Counted from the first letter of the stretch, positions 34,151-43,616 are shown. The stretch: DNA of 64,000 bases from Paenibacillus silviterrae (GCF_030167925.1 NZ_JASKUT010000001.1:5044501-5108500), one strand, 5' to 3'. Numbers and translations: made by a program. Notes: generated from the letters alone by a model not told the origin.

Positions 34151-35410
34151 ATGGGAACCCATGAACGCAGTATCAAGCTGGAGGACATCATTGTAGCGGG
34201 GCATGTGCTGAAGGATGTCGTGCACCATACGCCGCTTCAGAGAAATTTTATTCTTTCGGAAAAATACGGCTGTAACGTCTATTTAAAGCGCGAGGACCTG
34301 CAGGTCGTGCGCTCTTTCAAAATCCGTGGAGCCTATAACCGCATCCGCAGCCTGTCGGAGGACAAGCTGGCGAAGGGCGTTGTCTGCGCCAGTGCGGGCA
34401 ATCATGCGCAGGGGGTAGCTTATTCCTGCAAGGCGATGCAGATTCCGGGCAAAATCTTCATGCCGGCAACGACGCCAAGGCAAAAGATCTCTCAAGTGAA
34501 GCTGTTCGGCGGTTCCTTCGTCGAGGTGATTCTGACGGGGGATACGTTCGACGATTCCCTGCGGGAAGCGCTGGCCTACGGAGAGCGGGAAGGGATGGCG
34601 TTCATTCATCCGTTCGACGATCCCCACGTCATTGCAGGCCAAGGGACCGTAGGCATGGAGCTGCTGCATGACATGAAGGAGCCTGTCGACTACGTCTTCA
34701 CGGGGATCGGAGGAGGCGGGTTGGCCGCAGGGCTTGGGACGTATATCAAGAGCATTAGCCCGGATACGAAGGTAATCGGGGTTGAGGCAACGGGAGCGCC
34801 TTCCATGCAGCAATCGATGGAGCTCGGCGAGATTGTCACGCTGGGAGAAATCGATAAGTTCGTGGACGGCACCGCCGTGAAACGAGTAGGTGAGCTTACT
34901 TATGATCTATGCCGCGAGGTGATCGACGATTTCCTGGTCGTGCCTGAAGGCAAGGTATGTACGACGATCCTCGAGCTGTACAACGAGAATGCGATCGTGG
35001 CGGAGCCGGCAGGCGCGCTGACGGTGGCGGCGCTTGATTTTTACCGGGAGCATATTAAAGGAAAGAACGTCGTCTGCGTCATCAGCGGAGGCAATAACGA
35101 TATCGACCGGATGCAGGAAATCAAGGAGCGGTCGCTGATCTACGAAGGCTTGAAGCATTACTTTATCGTCAACTTTCCGCAGCGGGCAGGGGCATTGCGG
35201 GAATTTCTGGACGGCGTGCTCGGTCCGAACGACGACATCACGCGATTCGAATATACGAAAAAGACAAGCAAGGAAAACGGGCCGGCGCTTGTAGGGATCG
35301 AGCTGAAGAGCAAGGAAGACTACGGCCCGCTCATTGAGCGGATGGAAGCGAAGGGCTTTCGTTACGAAGAGCTCAACAAAAACGTCGGTTTGTTTAACTT
35401 GTTGGTATAA
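34151..35410 (+). CDS. ilvA: threonine deaminase (biosynthetic)
   Basis: A 419-residue PLP enzyme converting L-threonine to 2-oxobutanoate, the entry to isoleucine synthesis. The PLP lysine lies in VRSFKIRGAYN near residue 60. The phosphate-binding glycines are GIGGGGLAAGLG near 188, and SAGNHAQGVA is the conserved substrate loop. A single C-terminal ACT-like regulatory domain starts at YFIVNFPQRAGALREFL (about 335-419), as in Bacillus IlvA and unlike the longer double-domain enzyme of enterics. AGAGAGGGGATAACC precedes ATG 34151. No T-box is seen directly before it. Confidence 0.93.
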   Translation: MGTHERSIKLEDIIVAGHVLKDVVHHTPLQRNFILSEKYGCNVYLKREDLQVVRSFKIRGAYNRIRSLSEDKLAKGVVCASAGNHAQGVAYSCKAMQIPGKIFMPATTPRQKISQVKLFGGSFVEVILTGDTFDDSLREALAYGEREGMAFIHPFDDPHVIAGQGTVGMELLHDMKEPVDYVFTGIGGGGLAAGLGTYIKSISPDTKVIGVEATGAPSMQQSMELGEIVTLGEIDKFVDGTAVKRVGELTYDLCREVIDDFLVVPEGKVCTTILELYNENAIVAEPAGALTVAALDFYREHIKGKNVVCVISGGNNDIDRMQEIKERSLIYEGLKHYFIVNFPQRAGALREFLDGVLGPNDDITRFEYTKKTSKENGPALVGIELKSKEDYGPLIERMEAKGFRYEELNKNVGLFNLLV

Positions 35411-35548
35411 GGCTTTCGCAAATAAGGGTTGTGCAAGGGCAAGGATCGTGTTATGAATTAAGTAACTACGGGTGTCGATTCATGTTAGGATGTGGATGAT
35501 GGTGTTGTTTGTTCCATGCATTGCTTCGCAAGAGATTAGGTGCCTACC

Positions 35549-38500
35549 ATGACAAGCCGGATCATGAGCTGGATCGGGGTGAAGACGGAAGACAAGCGGA
35601 AGCTGCTTATGCTGCTGCCTGTCTTTTTCCTGTGCGGCATTTCGGAAATGCTCGGCTACAACGGCTACATGACGCTTTTCAATGAACGGTTCGGCAGCGA
35701 GTATTTGCCTTACGTGTATGCGGCGGAGGCGATTCTGCTGCCTCTGGAGGCATGGTTCATGTCCTGGCTGACGGGAAAGCTGCGCAAGCCTCAGCTGATG
35801 AGGGCTCTCTTCCTGCTCATGGGGGCGATCATTACCCTGAATACGGTCATTCTTCTTACGGTTCGCGTTTCGGGGGCGGACGTAAGGGCGTACTATCCGT
35901 TCTTATTCCTATCCTCGAGCTTTGTCGTTCGGCAGCAGACGATTCTTCTCTGGAGTCTTGCGATCGATCTTTGTCCTACGCAGCAGGCGAAGCGCCTCAT
36001 GCCGCTCTTCGTATCTTCCGCTGCTATGGGGGGCATCGCCTCCGGCTTGCTGGCGCAGGGGATCAGCAGCTTCCTAGGTGCGGATGCGGTATACATGATG
36101 GCGCCTTTGTTCCTGCTGGCGGGCGGCTTCAATTATTGGCGATCGATCGCCCGTTACTTAGTGCCTCTCACCTTGAAGGAAATCCACGCCTCCGGTGATC
36201 ACTCAGCAGAAGCTGCGGCTTCAAGCACGTATTATTTTAAAAAGGCGTTCACGTGGCCCTACATGATTTCGGCGGCTGCCATTATGACGCTTATGCCGGC
36301 GTTATACTTTTTGCTCGAATATGAGTTTCTAAATGTCATCCGAACAGTGTATACGACGGAATCGGAATTCGCTGCCTTTCTAGGCAAAGTGACATCGCTG
36401 CTGTTTACGCTCGCGCTTGTGCTTCAGCTTGTCTCGGGAAGACTTTCCGCCTGGCTGGGCCCCTCGAATATGCTTGCCGTGATTGCGGCCGTATTCTTGG
36501 GCGGCTTTCTCACCGTTTCTTTGACCTTGGGCAGTACGGCGATTCTGCTCACGATCTCGCTGGCCTATATGTTCTTCTATGTGCTGCTGTATTATTTCGC
36601 CGAGCCTGCCAACCAAATGTTCTTCAAGCTGCTTCCGCTGTCGGAACGGGACGGCTACCGCTACGTGGTGCAGGGCGTATCGGTCTCGCTCGGCATTATG
36701 CTCGGGGCCGGGCTGCAGTGGCTGCACGCCGGGCTGGGACTTGGCCTGACCTTGCTTGCCGTGATTGGAGCCGCCGGCTCGATACTGCTCATCTGGGTTA
36801 CACGTATCGGCCGGAGGCTGTATATGGAGGAGCTGGTCGGCTCGGTACAAACCATGACGACGTCGGGTGCTGTTTCCACCGACTCCCTTCAGGAGCTGCT
36901 GCGTCACGGGAGGTTGACTTCCGTGCTGAGGGAGCTGATGAACCATCGGAACGATTATGCGCGTGAAGTGGCGCTGGAGCTGGCAGCGCAGACGAGAGAT
37001 GTTTCGCTGCAGCCTAGGCTGGTGGAGCTGCTGCGCGACCCGGGCGCTCGGATCCGCAGCGCAGCGCTGCGTGCGCTGGACCCGGCCTCCTTGGGGACGG
37101 AGGCATCGAGTCAGGTGGCGGCCGCGCTTGCAGACAAGGACTTCGATGTCCGGTCGGAGGCGATTCGGGTTGTTGGCCGTGCTCCCGCTACAAGGGAACG
37201 GCTGAAGGAATATTTGTATCCTATGCTGGAGGATGCCCATCCGCAGGTGGTTGTGGCGGCGGTAAAGGTTCTGTATGCTTTGCAGGATGAAGACAGCAAG
37301 GAGGCATGCCGCTGGGTGATCAGCCATTTCCTGCAGACGGGTGGAGAGCCAGTGGTTGCCATCTGCGAGCTGATTGCAAGTCTCGGGCTGACGGAGTATG
37401 CGCCGGATGTTGCCGGTCTCTTGGGTGATCCTAGCCCGGCCGTGCGGCAAGCGTCGATTGAGAGCTTAGGGCGTTTGGGCTATGTGGAAGCTATCCCTAT
37501 GCTGCTGGAGCAATTAGCCGATTCCGAGCCGATTCTTCGGGAGGCAGTCGCGGAAGCGTTTGTACGAATGGGCTCGGAAGCGGTGGAGCCGCTGCTCGCC
37601 GCTTTGCCAAGGATAGAGCCGAAGGTGTGGAGCACGGTCATCCGGGCGTTGTCCTCCTTGCTCGGAGAGGAGCAGAGCCGACAGCGGCTCGTTCCGGAAG
37701 TACTGGAAATGCTGCTGGAGCTCTGGAATTGCCGGCAGGCGCCTAAGCTGATCCGCCGGGCGGGTTACGAAGGGCTGGCCGGACTTGCCGAGCTTCGGCT
37801 TACCGAACTGCGAGGCTTCGTGATGGACGGAGCCTGGGCCGTTATGGAGGTCATGACCGAGCCCGCCGTCGTACAGTCCATCCGATTGGCCTCGGAGGAT
37901 GAGGATGAAGAAATTCGCGAGAGCGGACTAGAGATGCTGGCTGAAGGGATGGGCGAGAAGCGTCTGAGTGCGGCCATTCTGCGGCAGCTGGCCGAGGACG
38001 CGGAGGGGACGCCGAGCGGGCGGGAAGCGGCCGATGCACTTGCCGGTGACGGCTTGGATGCAGAGGCAGGCATCATGCTGAGGCATATTCGTCTGCTTCG
38101 GGATCGTTGGCTGAGCGAGATCGCCGAAGCGTCCCTGCAGCAGAAGGAGGTAGCTATGGCAAACGGAGACAGGCATTTGTTCGGATTGCTGGATAAGGTA
38201 GTGTTTCTCAAGGAGGTTCCCTACTTCTCCGGGCTTAGCTTAGAGGAGCTGGGCCGGATTGCCGCTATCGCGGAAGAGCAGTTTCATCCCGAAGGAACCC
38301 GGATGTTCCGGCAGGGTGAACCGAATCCTACGTTCGGCGTTATCGTCGAGGGGCACCTTCGGATTACGACGCATCTGGACGACGGAGAAGAAAAAGAGGT
38401 TGCCATGCTGCGGCGGACGTTCGTGTACGGGGAATCCTCTTCCTTGTACGGAACGCTTACCACGGCTAGCGGAACAGCCGTTGACGGCGAGCTGCATATT

Positions 38501-38626
38501 CTAGCCATTCGGGGAGAGGAACTCGGCAAGCTCACAAGGCTCTACCCGGGGATCGGGATCGGCATGCTGCGCTCCGCCTTTGACCGGGTACGGAGATTGG
38601 AACGGACGATCGCCGGGAAGGAATAG
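35549..38626 (+). CDS. MFS-like membrane protein fused to HEAT repeats and a cyclic-nucleotide-binding domain
   Basis: A 1025-residue three-part protein. Residues 15-425 carry about 12 hydrophobic helices in an MFS or nucleotide-translocase-like pattern (LMLLPVFFLCGISEMLGYNGYM onwards). Residues 430-800 are HEAT-like helical repeats, for example VALELAAQTRDVSLQPRLVELLRDPGARIRSAALRAL and PDVAGLLGDPSPAVRQASIESLGRLG. Residues 875-1010 form a cNMP-binding fold (FLKEVPYFSGLSLEELGRIAAIAEEQFHPEGTRMFRQGEPNPTFGVIVEGHLRI). The ligand pocket lacks the RxA cAMP signature that I would expect. ATG 35549 is used; GTG 35540 in frame has no better ribosome-binding site. It is monocistronic. Confidence 0.8.
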   Translation: MTSRIMSWIGVKTEDKRKLLMLLPVFFLCGISEMLGYNGYMTLFNERFGSEYLPYVYAAEAILLPLEAWFMSWLTGKLRKPQLMRALFLLMGAIITLNTVILLTVRVSGADVRAYYPFLFLSSSFVVRQQTILLWSLAIDLCPTQQAKRLMPLFVSSAAMGGIASGLLAQGISSFLGADAVYMMAPLFLLAGGFNYWRSIARYLVPLTLKEIHASGDHSAEAAASSTYYFKKAFTWPYMISAAAIMTLMPALYFLLEYEFLNVIRTVYTTESEFAAFLGKVTSLLFTLALVLQLVSGRLSAWLGPSNMLAVIAAVFLGGFLTVSLTLGSTAILLTISLAYMFFYVLLYYFAEPANQMFFKLLPLSERDGYRYVVQGVSVSLGIMLGAGLQWLHAGLGLGLTLLAVIGAAGSILLIWVTRIGRRLYMEELVGSVQTMTTSGAVSTDSLQELLRHGRLTSVLRELMNHRNDYAREVALELAAQTRDVSLQPRLVELLRDPGARIRSAALRALDPASLGTEASSQVAAALADKDFDVRSEAIRVVGRAPATRERLKEYLYPMLEDAHPQVVVAAVKVLYALQDEDSKEACRWVISHFLQTGGEPVVAICELIASLGLTEYAPDVAGLLGDPSPAVRQASIESLGRLGYVEAIPMLLEQLADSEPILREAVAEAFVRMGSEAVEPLLAALPRIEPKVWSTVIRALSSLLGEEQSRQRLVPEVLEMLLELWNCRQAPKLIRRAGYEGLAGLAELRLTELRGFVMDGAWAVMEVMTEPAVVQSIRLASEDEDEEIRESGLEMLAEGMGEKRLSAAILRQLAEDAEGTPSGREAADALAGDGLDAEAGIMLRHIRLLRDRWLSEIAEASLQQKEVAMANGDRHLFGLLDKVVFLKEVPYFSGLSLEELGRIAAIAEEQFHPEGTRMFRQGEPNPTFGVIVEGHLRITTHLDDGEEKEVAMLRRTFVYGESSSLYGTLTTASGTAVDGELHILAIRGEELGKLTRLYPGIGIGMLRSAFDRVRRLERTIAGKE

Positions 38627-38666
38627 CTTCGCTGCGGCAGATTAGGTTGATCCCGCAATCATCAAT

Positions 38667-38714
38667 AAAAAAGCCGTACCCTCAACGGAAAGCAATCCGT
38701 AAAGGGTACGGCTT
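38667..38714 (-). terminator. terminator of the aminotransferase gene
   Basis: On the minus strand AAGCCGTACCCT pairs with AGGGTACGGCTT, followed by six T residues (complement of 38667-38672). Confidence 0.9.
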
Positions 38715-38721
38715 ATTTGTG

Positions 38722-40032
38722 TTACTTCGCCGCTCCAACCTTCTCCAGGTCAAGGACGCCTTGATAGATCGTTTCGAACAGCTCTTCGATATTGCCTTCT
38801 TCAATACAAGAGAAAGCAACGCGCAGATCGGCTTCGCCCAGGGCGATCGTACCGATGCCGTACTTGTCGAGCAGGTGCACACGCAGCGCTTCCGCACCTA
38901 CCGTCTTCAGCTTCAAGCACATGAAGTATCCGGAGTTGAACGGGTAATATTCCCATGCGCTGTCGAACTTGCCGCCGTCAAGCAGCGACTTGGTCCGGTT
39001 GGCCCGGGCTTTCATAATGTCGAACTTCTCTTGCTTCTGCGCCTTGAAGTCCGGAGACTGCAGTGCGTGCAGCACGAAGGTCTGCGACGGATGAGGTCCG
39101 CTCGAGATGGTGGCACGAATGATGCCCATCGTCTTCTGCTCCAATGCGGCCAGCATAGCGTCGCTAAGTCCTGCGTAAGTGATGAAGCCGACGCGGAAGC
39201 CCCACACGTACTCTTCCTTCGTTGCTCCGTCTACCTTCACGGACAGCACGCGGGGATGAATTCCGGCAAGCTGGCCGGCTAACGACTCCTGCATCGAGCC
39301 TTCGAAGAACAGGCCGAAGTAGGCGTCGTCCGTCACCGCTACGACATTGATGCCGGCTTCCGCCGCTTCCTTCACCGCCGCTACGATCTCTAGTCCCTCT
39401 TCATGGCCCGGGGTGTAGCCGGTAGGGTTGTTCGGGAAGTTCAGCACGACAATGGCTTTGCCTTTGTCCTTCTGCGCCATAATTGCATCCCGCAAGCCGG
39501 CTGCATTAAATTTGCGTTGTTCATTATACAGCGGATAATAAACCAGCTCGGCGCCGCGGCGGATGCCGAAGGTCAGCTCGTAGTTTTCCCAGTTTTTGTC
39601 CGGGATAATGACGGCGTCGCCTTGATCCGCATAGAGGTCGGCCACAATGCTCAGGCCGTGGGTCAGGGCGTTCGTCGCGATCGGATTACCGAGGCCCTTG
39701 CCTTCGAGGGAAGGATTCTCTTCAAGCATCTTGGCGCGCCATGCGGAGCGCAGCTCCGGCTTCCCTGCCGGCGGCGCGTATTCATAAATGTCCTTCGGTT
39801 TATAGGCAGACAGCGTGTCTTGAATGACCTTAAGGTGCATAGGCTCGCCATTTTCGATCGCGATGCCGATCGTAGCGTTAAATTTGTTCGCCTTTTGCTT
39901 CGCCTCAGCCGATTGGCTCAGGATACCTTCCTTCGGGAAGTAAATTAGCTTGCCGAGATCGGAGAGCATGTCGTACACGTGCTGATTTTCCTTGGCGATC
40001 GTCTCATTCAATTTGGACGCAAGAGGATTCAT
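38722..40032 (-). CDS. class I/II aminotransferase
   Basis: A 436-residue fold-type I PLP aminotransferase. NFPNNPTGYTPGHEEGLEIV (near 195) holds the conserved Asn-Pro pair, VTDDAYFGLFFEG the pyridine-binding Asp and Tyr, and SVKVDGATKEEYVWGFRVGFI the Schiff-base Lys and the carboxylate-binding Arg region. It resembles the aspartate/aromatic aminotransferase branch; the substrate is not clear. Start choice: AAGGAAGG directly abuts ATG 40041 but lies 9 bp before ATG 40032, so the latter is preferred. It is transcribed divergently from the DeoR regulator. Confidence 0.85.
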   Translation of the reverse strand: MNPLASKLNETIAKENQHVYDMLSDLGKLIYFPKEGILSQSAEAKQKANKFNATIGIAIENGEPMHLKVIQDTLSAYKPKDIYEYAPPAGKPELRSAWRAKMLEENPSLEGKGLGNPIATNALTHGLSIVADLYADQGDAVIIPDKNWENYELTFGIRRGAELVYYPLYNEQRKFNAAGLRDAIMAQKDKGKAIVVLNFPNNPTGYTPGHEEGLEIVAAVKEAAEAGINVVAVTDDAYFGLFFEGSMQESLAGQLAGIHPRVLSVKVDGATKEEYVWGFRVGFITYAGLSDAMLAALEQKTMGIIRATISSGPHPSQTFVLHALQSPDFKAQKQEKFDIMKARANRTKSLLDGGKFDSAWEYYPFNSGYFMCLKLKTVGAEALRVHLLDKYGIGTIALGEADLRVAFSCIEEGNIEELFETIYQGVLDLEKVGAAK

Positions 40033-40196
40033 GAATTTCATCCTTCCTTAATCTTCTAACAACATTAGCCAATATTATAACACTTTAGCGCGGGAGCGTC
40101 ACGGTGCTTTTTCCATGGCTCGAAAAATCGTGGAATTGGCGCAAAAGCTGTGTTACCATAGGGTGAAAACCGCCCAAATGTAAGCGGAGGTAAGAC

Positions 40197-40949
40197 ATGT
40201 CAGCGATAAAGCGTTATGAGAAAATTATGGAGCTGCTGCTGGTATCCGGCGAGGTTAGTGTATCCGATCTGGCAGCTGAGCTCAAGGTGACGGGGAAAAC
40301 CATACGTCAGGACCTCGAGCGAATGGAGCAGAAGGGGCTGCTGCTTCGAACCCATGGCGGCGCCATTCTGGCGGAAGAGGGATACACCGGCCTGCTGCAG
40401 GAGCAGCGCGGCAAGCGGTTGGAAGAGAAGCGAAGAACGGCCGCTTGTGCTGCCGAATACATCGAGCCGGGAGACATTATCGCGCTCGACAGCGGAAGCA
40501 CGACACTGGAGATCGCGAAGCGGCTGGATAACGTTCCGCTTACCGTGATCACGAATGATCTTTACATTATTGGGGAACTCATTAAGAAGGAACGAATCCG
40601 GCTCGTGGTACCCGGCGGGGTGCGCAATCAGAATCTGCTGGTAAATGAAGACGCGGGAGCCTTTTTGCGGAAGCTGAATGTTCAGAAGGCATTCCTGTCG
40701 ACGACAGGGATACACCCGGAGTTCGGACTGACGATTTTCACCCAAACGCATGTGGAGCAGAAGCGGGCCATGATCGAGACGGCTCAGCAGGTATACTGTG
40801 TTGCCGATCGGAGCAAGTTTGACACATGCGCACTGTTTACGTTCGCCAAGCTCGAAGAGGTGGGCACGGTCATTGTCGATTCGCCTCCGCAGGAAGAGGT
40901 GCTTAGCAAGTATCCGGATCTGCATGTGGTATGGCCTTCGCATGAGTAG
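40197..40949 (+). CDS. DeoR-family sugar-metabolism repressor
   Basis: A 250-residue regulator. The N-terminal winged helix (SVSDLAAELKVTGKTIRQDLERMEQKGLLLRTHGGAI, residues 18-55) is a textbook DeoR DNA-binding domain. The rest is the sugar-phosphate-isomerase-like sensor domain, with DSGSTTLEIAKRL near 99, VVPGGVRNQNLLVNEDAG near 140 and CVADRSKFDTCALFTF near 200. GCGGAGGT precedes the start. It stands 97 bp upstream of kduI, whose promoter carries repeated GTTCATTT sites, so it most likely controls hexuronate breakdown genes. Confidence 0.9.
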   Translation: MSAIKRYEKIMELLLVSGEVSVSDLAAELKVTGKTIRQDLERMEQKGLLLRTHGGAILAEEGYTGLLQEQRGKRLEEKRRTAACAAEYIEPGDIIALDSGSTTLEIAKRLDNVPLTVITNDLYIIGELIKKERIRLVVPGGVRNQNLLVNEDAGAFLRKLNVQKAFLSTTGIHPEFGLTIFTQTHVEQKRAMIETAQQVYCVADRSKFDTCALFTFAKLEEVGTVIVDSPPQEEVLSKYPDLHVVWPSHE

Positions 40950-40952
40950 TCA

Positions 40953-41034
40953 GGTTCATTTGGGTTCGAAACAGATTTTAATTGAACTTAAATGAACAAT
41001 CGTATTATAATGAATAAGGACAAATGAACCCGGG
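40953..41034 (+). promoter_or_regulatory. kduI promoter with repeated GTTCATTT operator sites
   Basis: TTGAAC (40982-40987) and TATAAT (41006-41011) are 18 bp apart. GTTCATTTGGGTTC lies near 40953-40966. Its inverted partner on the minus strand, GTTCATTTAAGTTC, lies at 40997-40984 across the -35 region. A third GGGTTCATTTGT is inverted near 41033-41022, just past the start region. This is a likely operator set for the adjacent DeoR protein. Confidence 0.65.
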
Positions 41035-41046
41035 AGGAATGAAATC

Positions 41047-41880
41047 ATGGAAATTCGTTACGCTACTAACCCGACGGAAACAAAGACGTATGATACCGAA
41101 CGTTTAAGAAATGAATATTTGATCGAATCGCTGTTCGTGCCAGGCGAGCTCAAGATGGTATACAGCCACGTGGACCGTTTCATTACGGGAGGCGTGATTC
41201 CAACAACCGCACCAATCACGCTGGAAGCGGACAAGCATGAAATGGGCGCCGAGTATTTCTTGGAGCGCCGCGAGATCGGGATCATCAACGTAGGTCCTAC
41301 GGGAACCGTAACCGTTGACGGCACTGAGTACGTTCTGGAGAACAAGGACTGCATCTATGTCGGACTTGGCAATAAAGAGGTTGTATTCAAGAGTGTAGAT
41401 TCGGCGAACCCTGCCCGCTTCTACTTCAACTCCACTCCGGCGCACAAAAACTACCCGACAGTTAAGGTAGCGATCAGCGAAGCGGAGCCGGCTCATCTGG
41501 GTTCCATCACGAACTCCAATGAGCGCACGATTTATAAATACATCCACTTGAACGGCGTACAAAGCTGTCAGCTCGTGATGGGTATGACGCTGCTGAAGCC
41601 GGGCAACATGTGGAATACGATGCCTTGTCATACGCATAACCGTCGTTCCGAGGTATACTTCTACTTCGATATGCCGGAAGACGGCGTTGTGTTCCATCTG
41701 ATGGGCGAGCCGCAAGAAACCCGCCATCTGGTTGTTCGCAACGAGCAGGCGATTATCTCGCCAAGCTGGTCGATCCACAGCGGTGTAGGTACAAGCAACT
41801 ATACCTTCATCTGGGCGATGGCCGGCGAGAACCAAGAGTTCACCGACATGGATGCTGTGAGAATGCAGGATCTGAAATAA
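41047..41880 (+). CDS. kduI: 5-dehydro-4-deoxy-D-glucuronate isomerase
   Basis: A 277-residue cupin-fold isomerase converting 5-keto-4-deoxyuronate to 3-deoxy-D-glycero-2,5-hexodiulosonate in pectin and uronate catabolism. Characteristic blocks are ETKTYDTERLRNEYLIESLF at the N-terminus, HVDRFITGGVIP, and the metal site MPCHTHNRRSEVYFYFDMP near 195-213 with two His and a Glu. WSIHSGVGTSNYTFIWAMAGEN closes the family signature. Length equals E. coli KduI. AGGAATGAAATC precedes ATG 41047. The kduD partner is not in the window. Confidence 0.95.
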   Translation: MEIRYATNPTETKTYDTERLRNEYLIESLFVPGELKMVYSHVDRFITGGVIPTTAPITLEADKHEMGAEYFLERREIGIINVGPTGTVTVDGTEYVLENKDCIYVGLGNKEVVFKSVDSANPARFYFNSTPAHKNYPTVKVAISEAEPAHLGSITNSNERTIYKYIHLNGVQSCQLVMGMTLLKPGNMWNTMPCHTHNRRSEVYFYFDMPEDGVVFHLMGEPQETRHLVVRNEQAIISPSWSIHSGVGTSNYTFIWAMAGENQEFTDMDAVRMQDLK

Positions 41881-41890
41881 GTTCCTCTCT

Positions 41891-41931
41891 AAGGAAGCCT
41901 TCTGCGTATTTTTACGCGGGGGGCTTCTTTT
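41891..41931 (+). terminator. terminator after kduI
   Basis: GAAGCC, CTGCGTA on the left pairs with TACGCGG, GGCTTC on the right; TTTTC follows. Confidence 0.8.
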
Positions 41932-42020
41932 CGTACGAGGAGTATCGGAGTATAATAAGGAAATATTGGAAACGGAAACGACGCTTCCGGCAAATCTTCG
42001 ATAGGTAGGAGGGTTTTATC

Positions 42021-42470
42021 ATGCAAACGATTCGCAACATGTTTGACCATCTTCACTGGGCGGACACACGTCTGCTGCAGCAATTGGCCGAAACGGGGTA
42101 TGAAGGCCCGGAGGTCATTCGTCTGATGGCGCATTGCCTGTTCGCGGAGAAGGTGTGGCTCACCCGCCTGCAGCAGCGGGACAGCTCAGCCATTTCCATC
42201 TGGGCTGACTCCACGCTGGAAGAGTGCCAAGAGCTGGCTGAACGAAACCGGGAGGGCTACCTGCAGTTTTTGAACGCTTGCACCGATCCGGATGCCATTT
42301 GTCACTACCATAATCTATCGGGCGTTCCTTTTTCGACCTCCATCAGGGATATTCTGACCCACGTAGCGCTGCATGGACAATATCACCGCGGACAAATCAA
42401 TGCGCTGTTAAAGCGTCATGACCAAAGCCCGGTCAGCGTGGACTATATTCTTTTCGCCAGGGAGAAGTAG
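42021..42470 (+). CDS. DinB family protein
   Basis: A 149-residue helical protein of the DinB/YfiT metalloenzyme superfamily. The three metal-binding His are in NMFDHLHWADTRLLQQL (near 10) and in DILTHVALHGQYHRGQINALL (near 120-133). Such proteins are four-helix bundles, some of which are thiol transferases. Function here is unknown. TAGGAGGG precedes ATG 42021. It is a single gene between kduI and a small exported protein. Confidence 0.85.
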   Translation: MQTIRNMFDHLHWADTRLLQQLAETGYEGPEVIRLMAHCLFAEKVWLTRLQQRDSSAISIWADSTLEECQELAERNREGYLQFLNACTDPDAICHYHNLSGVPFSTSIRDILTHVALHGQYHRGQINALLKRHDQSPVSVDYILFAREK

Positions 42471-42582
42471 GGCGGCGCCGGCATGCTATCTCTGAAACAC
42501 ATATTTTTTTCATGGCGATTGCAACTTTTTTCCATAACCATCGTCCAATATATGGAAAATGGAAATGGAGAGGAAGATTCCC

Positions 42583-43005
42583 ATGCGAAAAAAAGCAGCT
42601 ATGGTGCTCGTATTATTCATGGCCGCGTCCGCCGTATGGATAACCGCTCGGGACCGTTATTTAGCCGAGCATCGCCAAAGCATCACGGAAACCGTCGATC
42701 AAGTGTACACTGCCTTTATAGCTAAAAATTATGCCAGGCTGGCGGAGCTCTCGGCTTCGGGCAGTCCGAATCACATGCAGCATATCCGCAGCAGCTACGG
42801 CGAAATTCAGAGCTACGAGCTGCTCGATCTTCGTACGAAATCGACCCGAGAAGGGGAGCGTGTGGAGGCGGAGATTAGGGTCGTCAGTTTCTCGGATGGC
42901 AAGCTTCATACCGGAACGGACCGGCTTATGCTAGTTTCTGTCGACGGCCAGTGGAAAACGTGGGAATATGCTTCGGAGCTGAAGCTGGCCCTTCCCGCGC
43001 CGTAG
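42583..43005 (+). CDS. small exported protein, unknown function
   Basis: A 140-residue protein with an N-terminal signal or anchor helix (MRKKAAMVLVLFMAASAVWITA). The exported domain has an NTF2-like or DUF4878-like rhythm: a helix ETVDQVYTAFIAKNYARLAEL, then strands with EIQSYELLDLRTKS, GERVEAEIRVV and QWKTWEYASELK. GGAGAGGA lies 8 bp before ATG 42583; an in-frame ATG at 42559 is upstream of that site. No partner is evident. Confidence 0.65.
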   Translation: MRKKAAMVLVLFMAASAVWITARDRYLAEHRQSITETVDQVYTAFIAKNYARLAELSASGSPNHMQHIRSSYGEIQSYELLDLRTKSTREGERVEAEIRVVSFSDGKLHTGTDRLMLVSVDGQWKTWEYASELKLALPAP

Positions 43006-43123
43006 GATTCGGATTGCCTAAATCCCTGTAAACATGGACTGCCCCCGTGCCACATATTGAGCCGGGAGCAGTTGTTTAAAAGCCGAAAGTTGTTCCATAC
43101 AAGAAGTTGCTTGCGAATCATGC

Positions 43124-43582
43124 TTACCTTGGGAAACCAAACCATAATTTAATGAAATTCCCGTCAGGATCGAAAACATCGAAAGATTTACCGCATCCGC
43201 CACTGTCTTTGATTGGGCTGGTTTTTATTCCGGCACTACTTAATCTTCTATGGCATGTTTCAATGTCCTCGCTCATTTCCAATATAAGAACATGATTCGG
43301 TCTCCCTTTATGGGTAAAGGCCAAGCGTTCTTCCCCATCCGTTTGCACAAGCATAATTTCTCCACCTGAAGCAGGATAAATAAATACCTCTGTGTTATCG
43401 GGTTCTATAGGAAGGCGATTTTTAGTGGTGTTCATATAGAAGCCCAATTGAAACACATAGAAATCAACTGCACGCTGCATATTTGAAACTGGTAGTTCAA
43501 TACAGGTAATTGATTTAACAATTGCTTCTTCTTTTAAGCTAGGAGACAGCTTCCCATAATGATTTATTAGTTGCTCATCCAT
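43124..43582 (-). CDS. VOC-family protein (glyoxalase/dioxygenase fold)
   Basis: A 152-residue vicinal-oxygen-chelate protein. After a 20-residue extension, SITCIELPVSNMQRAVDFYVFQLGFYM forms the first beta-alpha-beta module, and HVLILEMSEDIETCHRRLSSAGIKTSPIKD with FDVFDPDGNFIKLWFG the second. The last holds a metal-ligand Phe/Asp/Pro/Asp/Gly turn. Function may be detoxification or antibiotic binding, not decidable here. It is convergent with the exported protein and lies 34 bp past the MFS gene stop on the same strand. Confidence 0.8.
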   Translation of the reverse strand: MDEQLINHYGKLSPSLKEEAIVKSITCIELPVSNMQRAVDFYVFQLGFYMNTTKNRLPIEPDNTEVFIYPASGGEIMLVQTDGEERLAFTHKGRPNHVLILEMSEDIETCHRRLSSAGIKTSPIKDSGGCGKSFDVFDPDGNFIKLWFGFPR

Positions 43583-43616
43583 TACTTTACACCACCAGCC
43601 CAGTTTTATTGATAAT

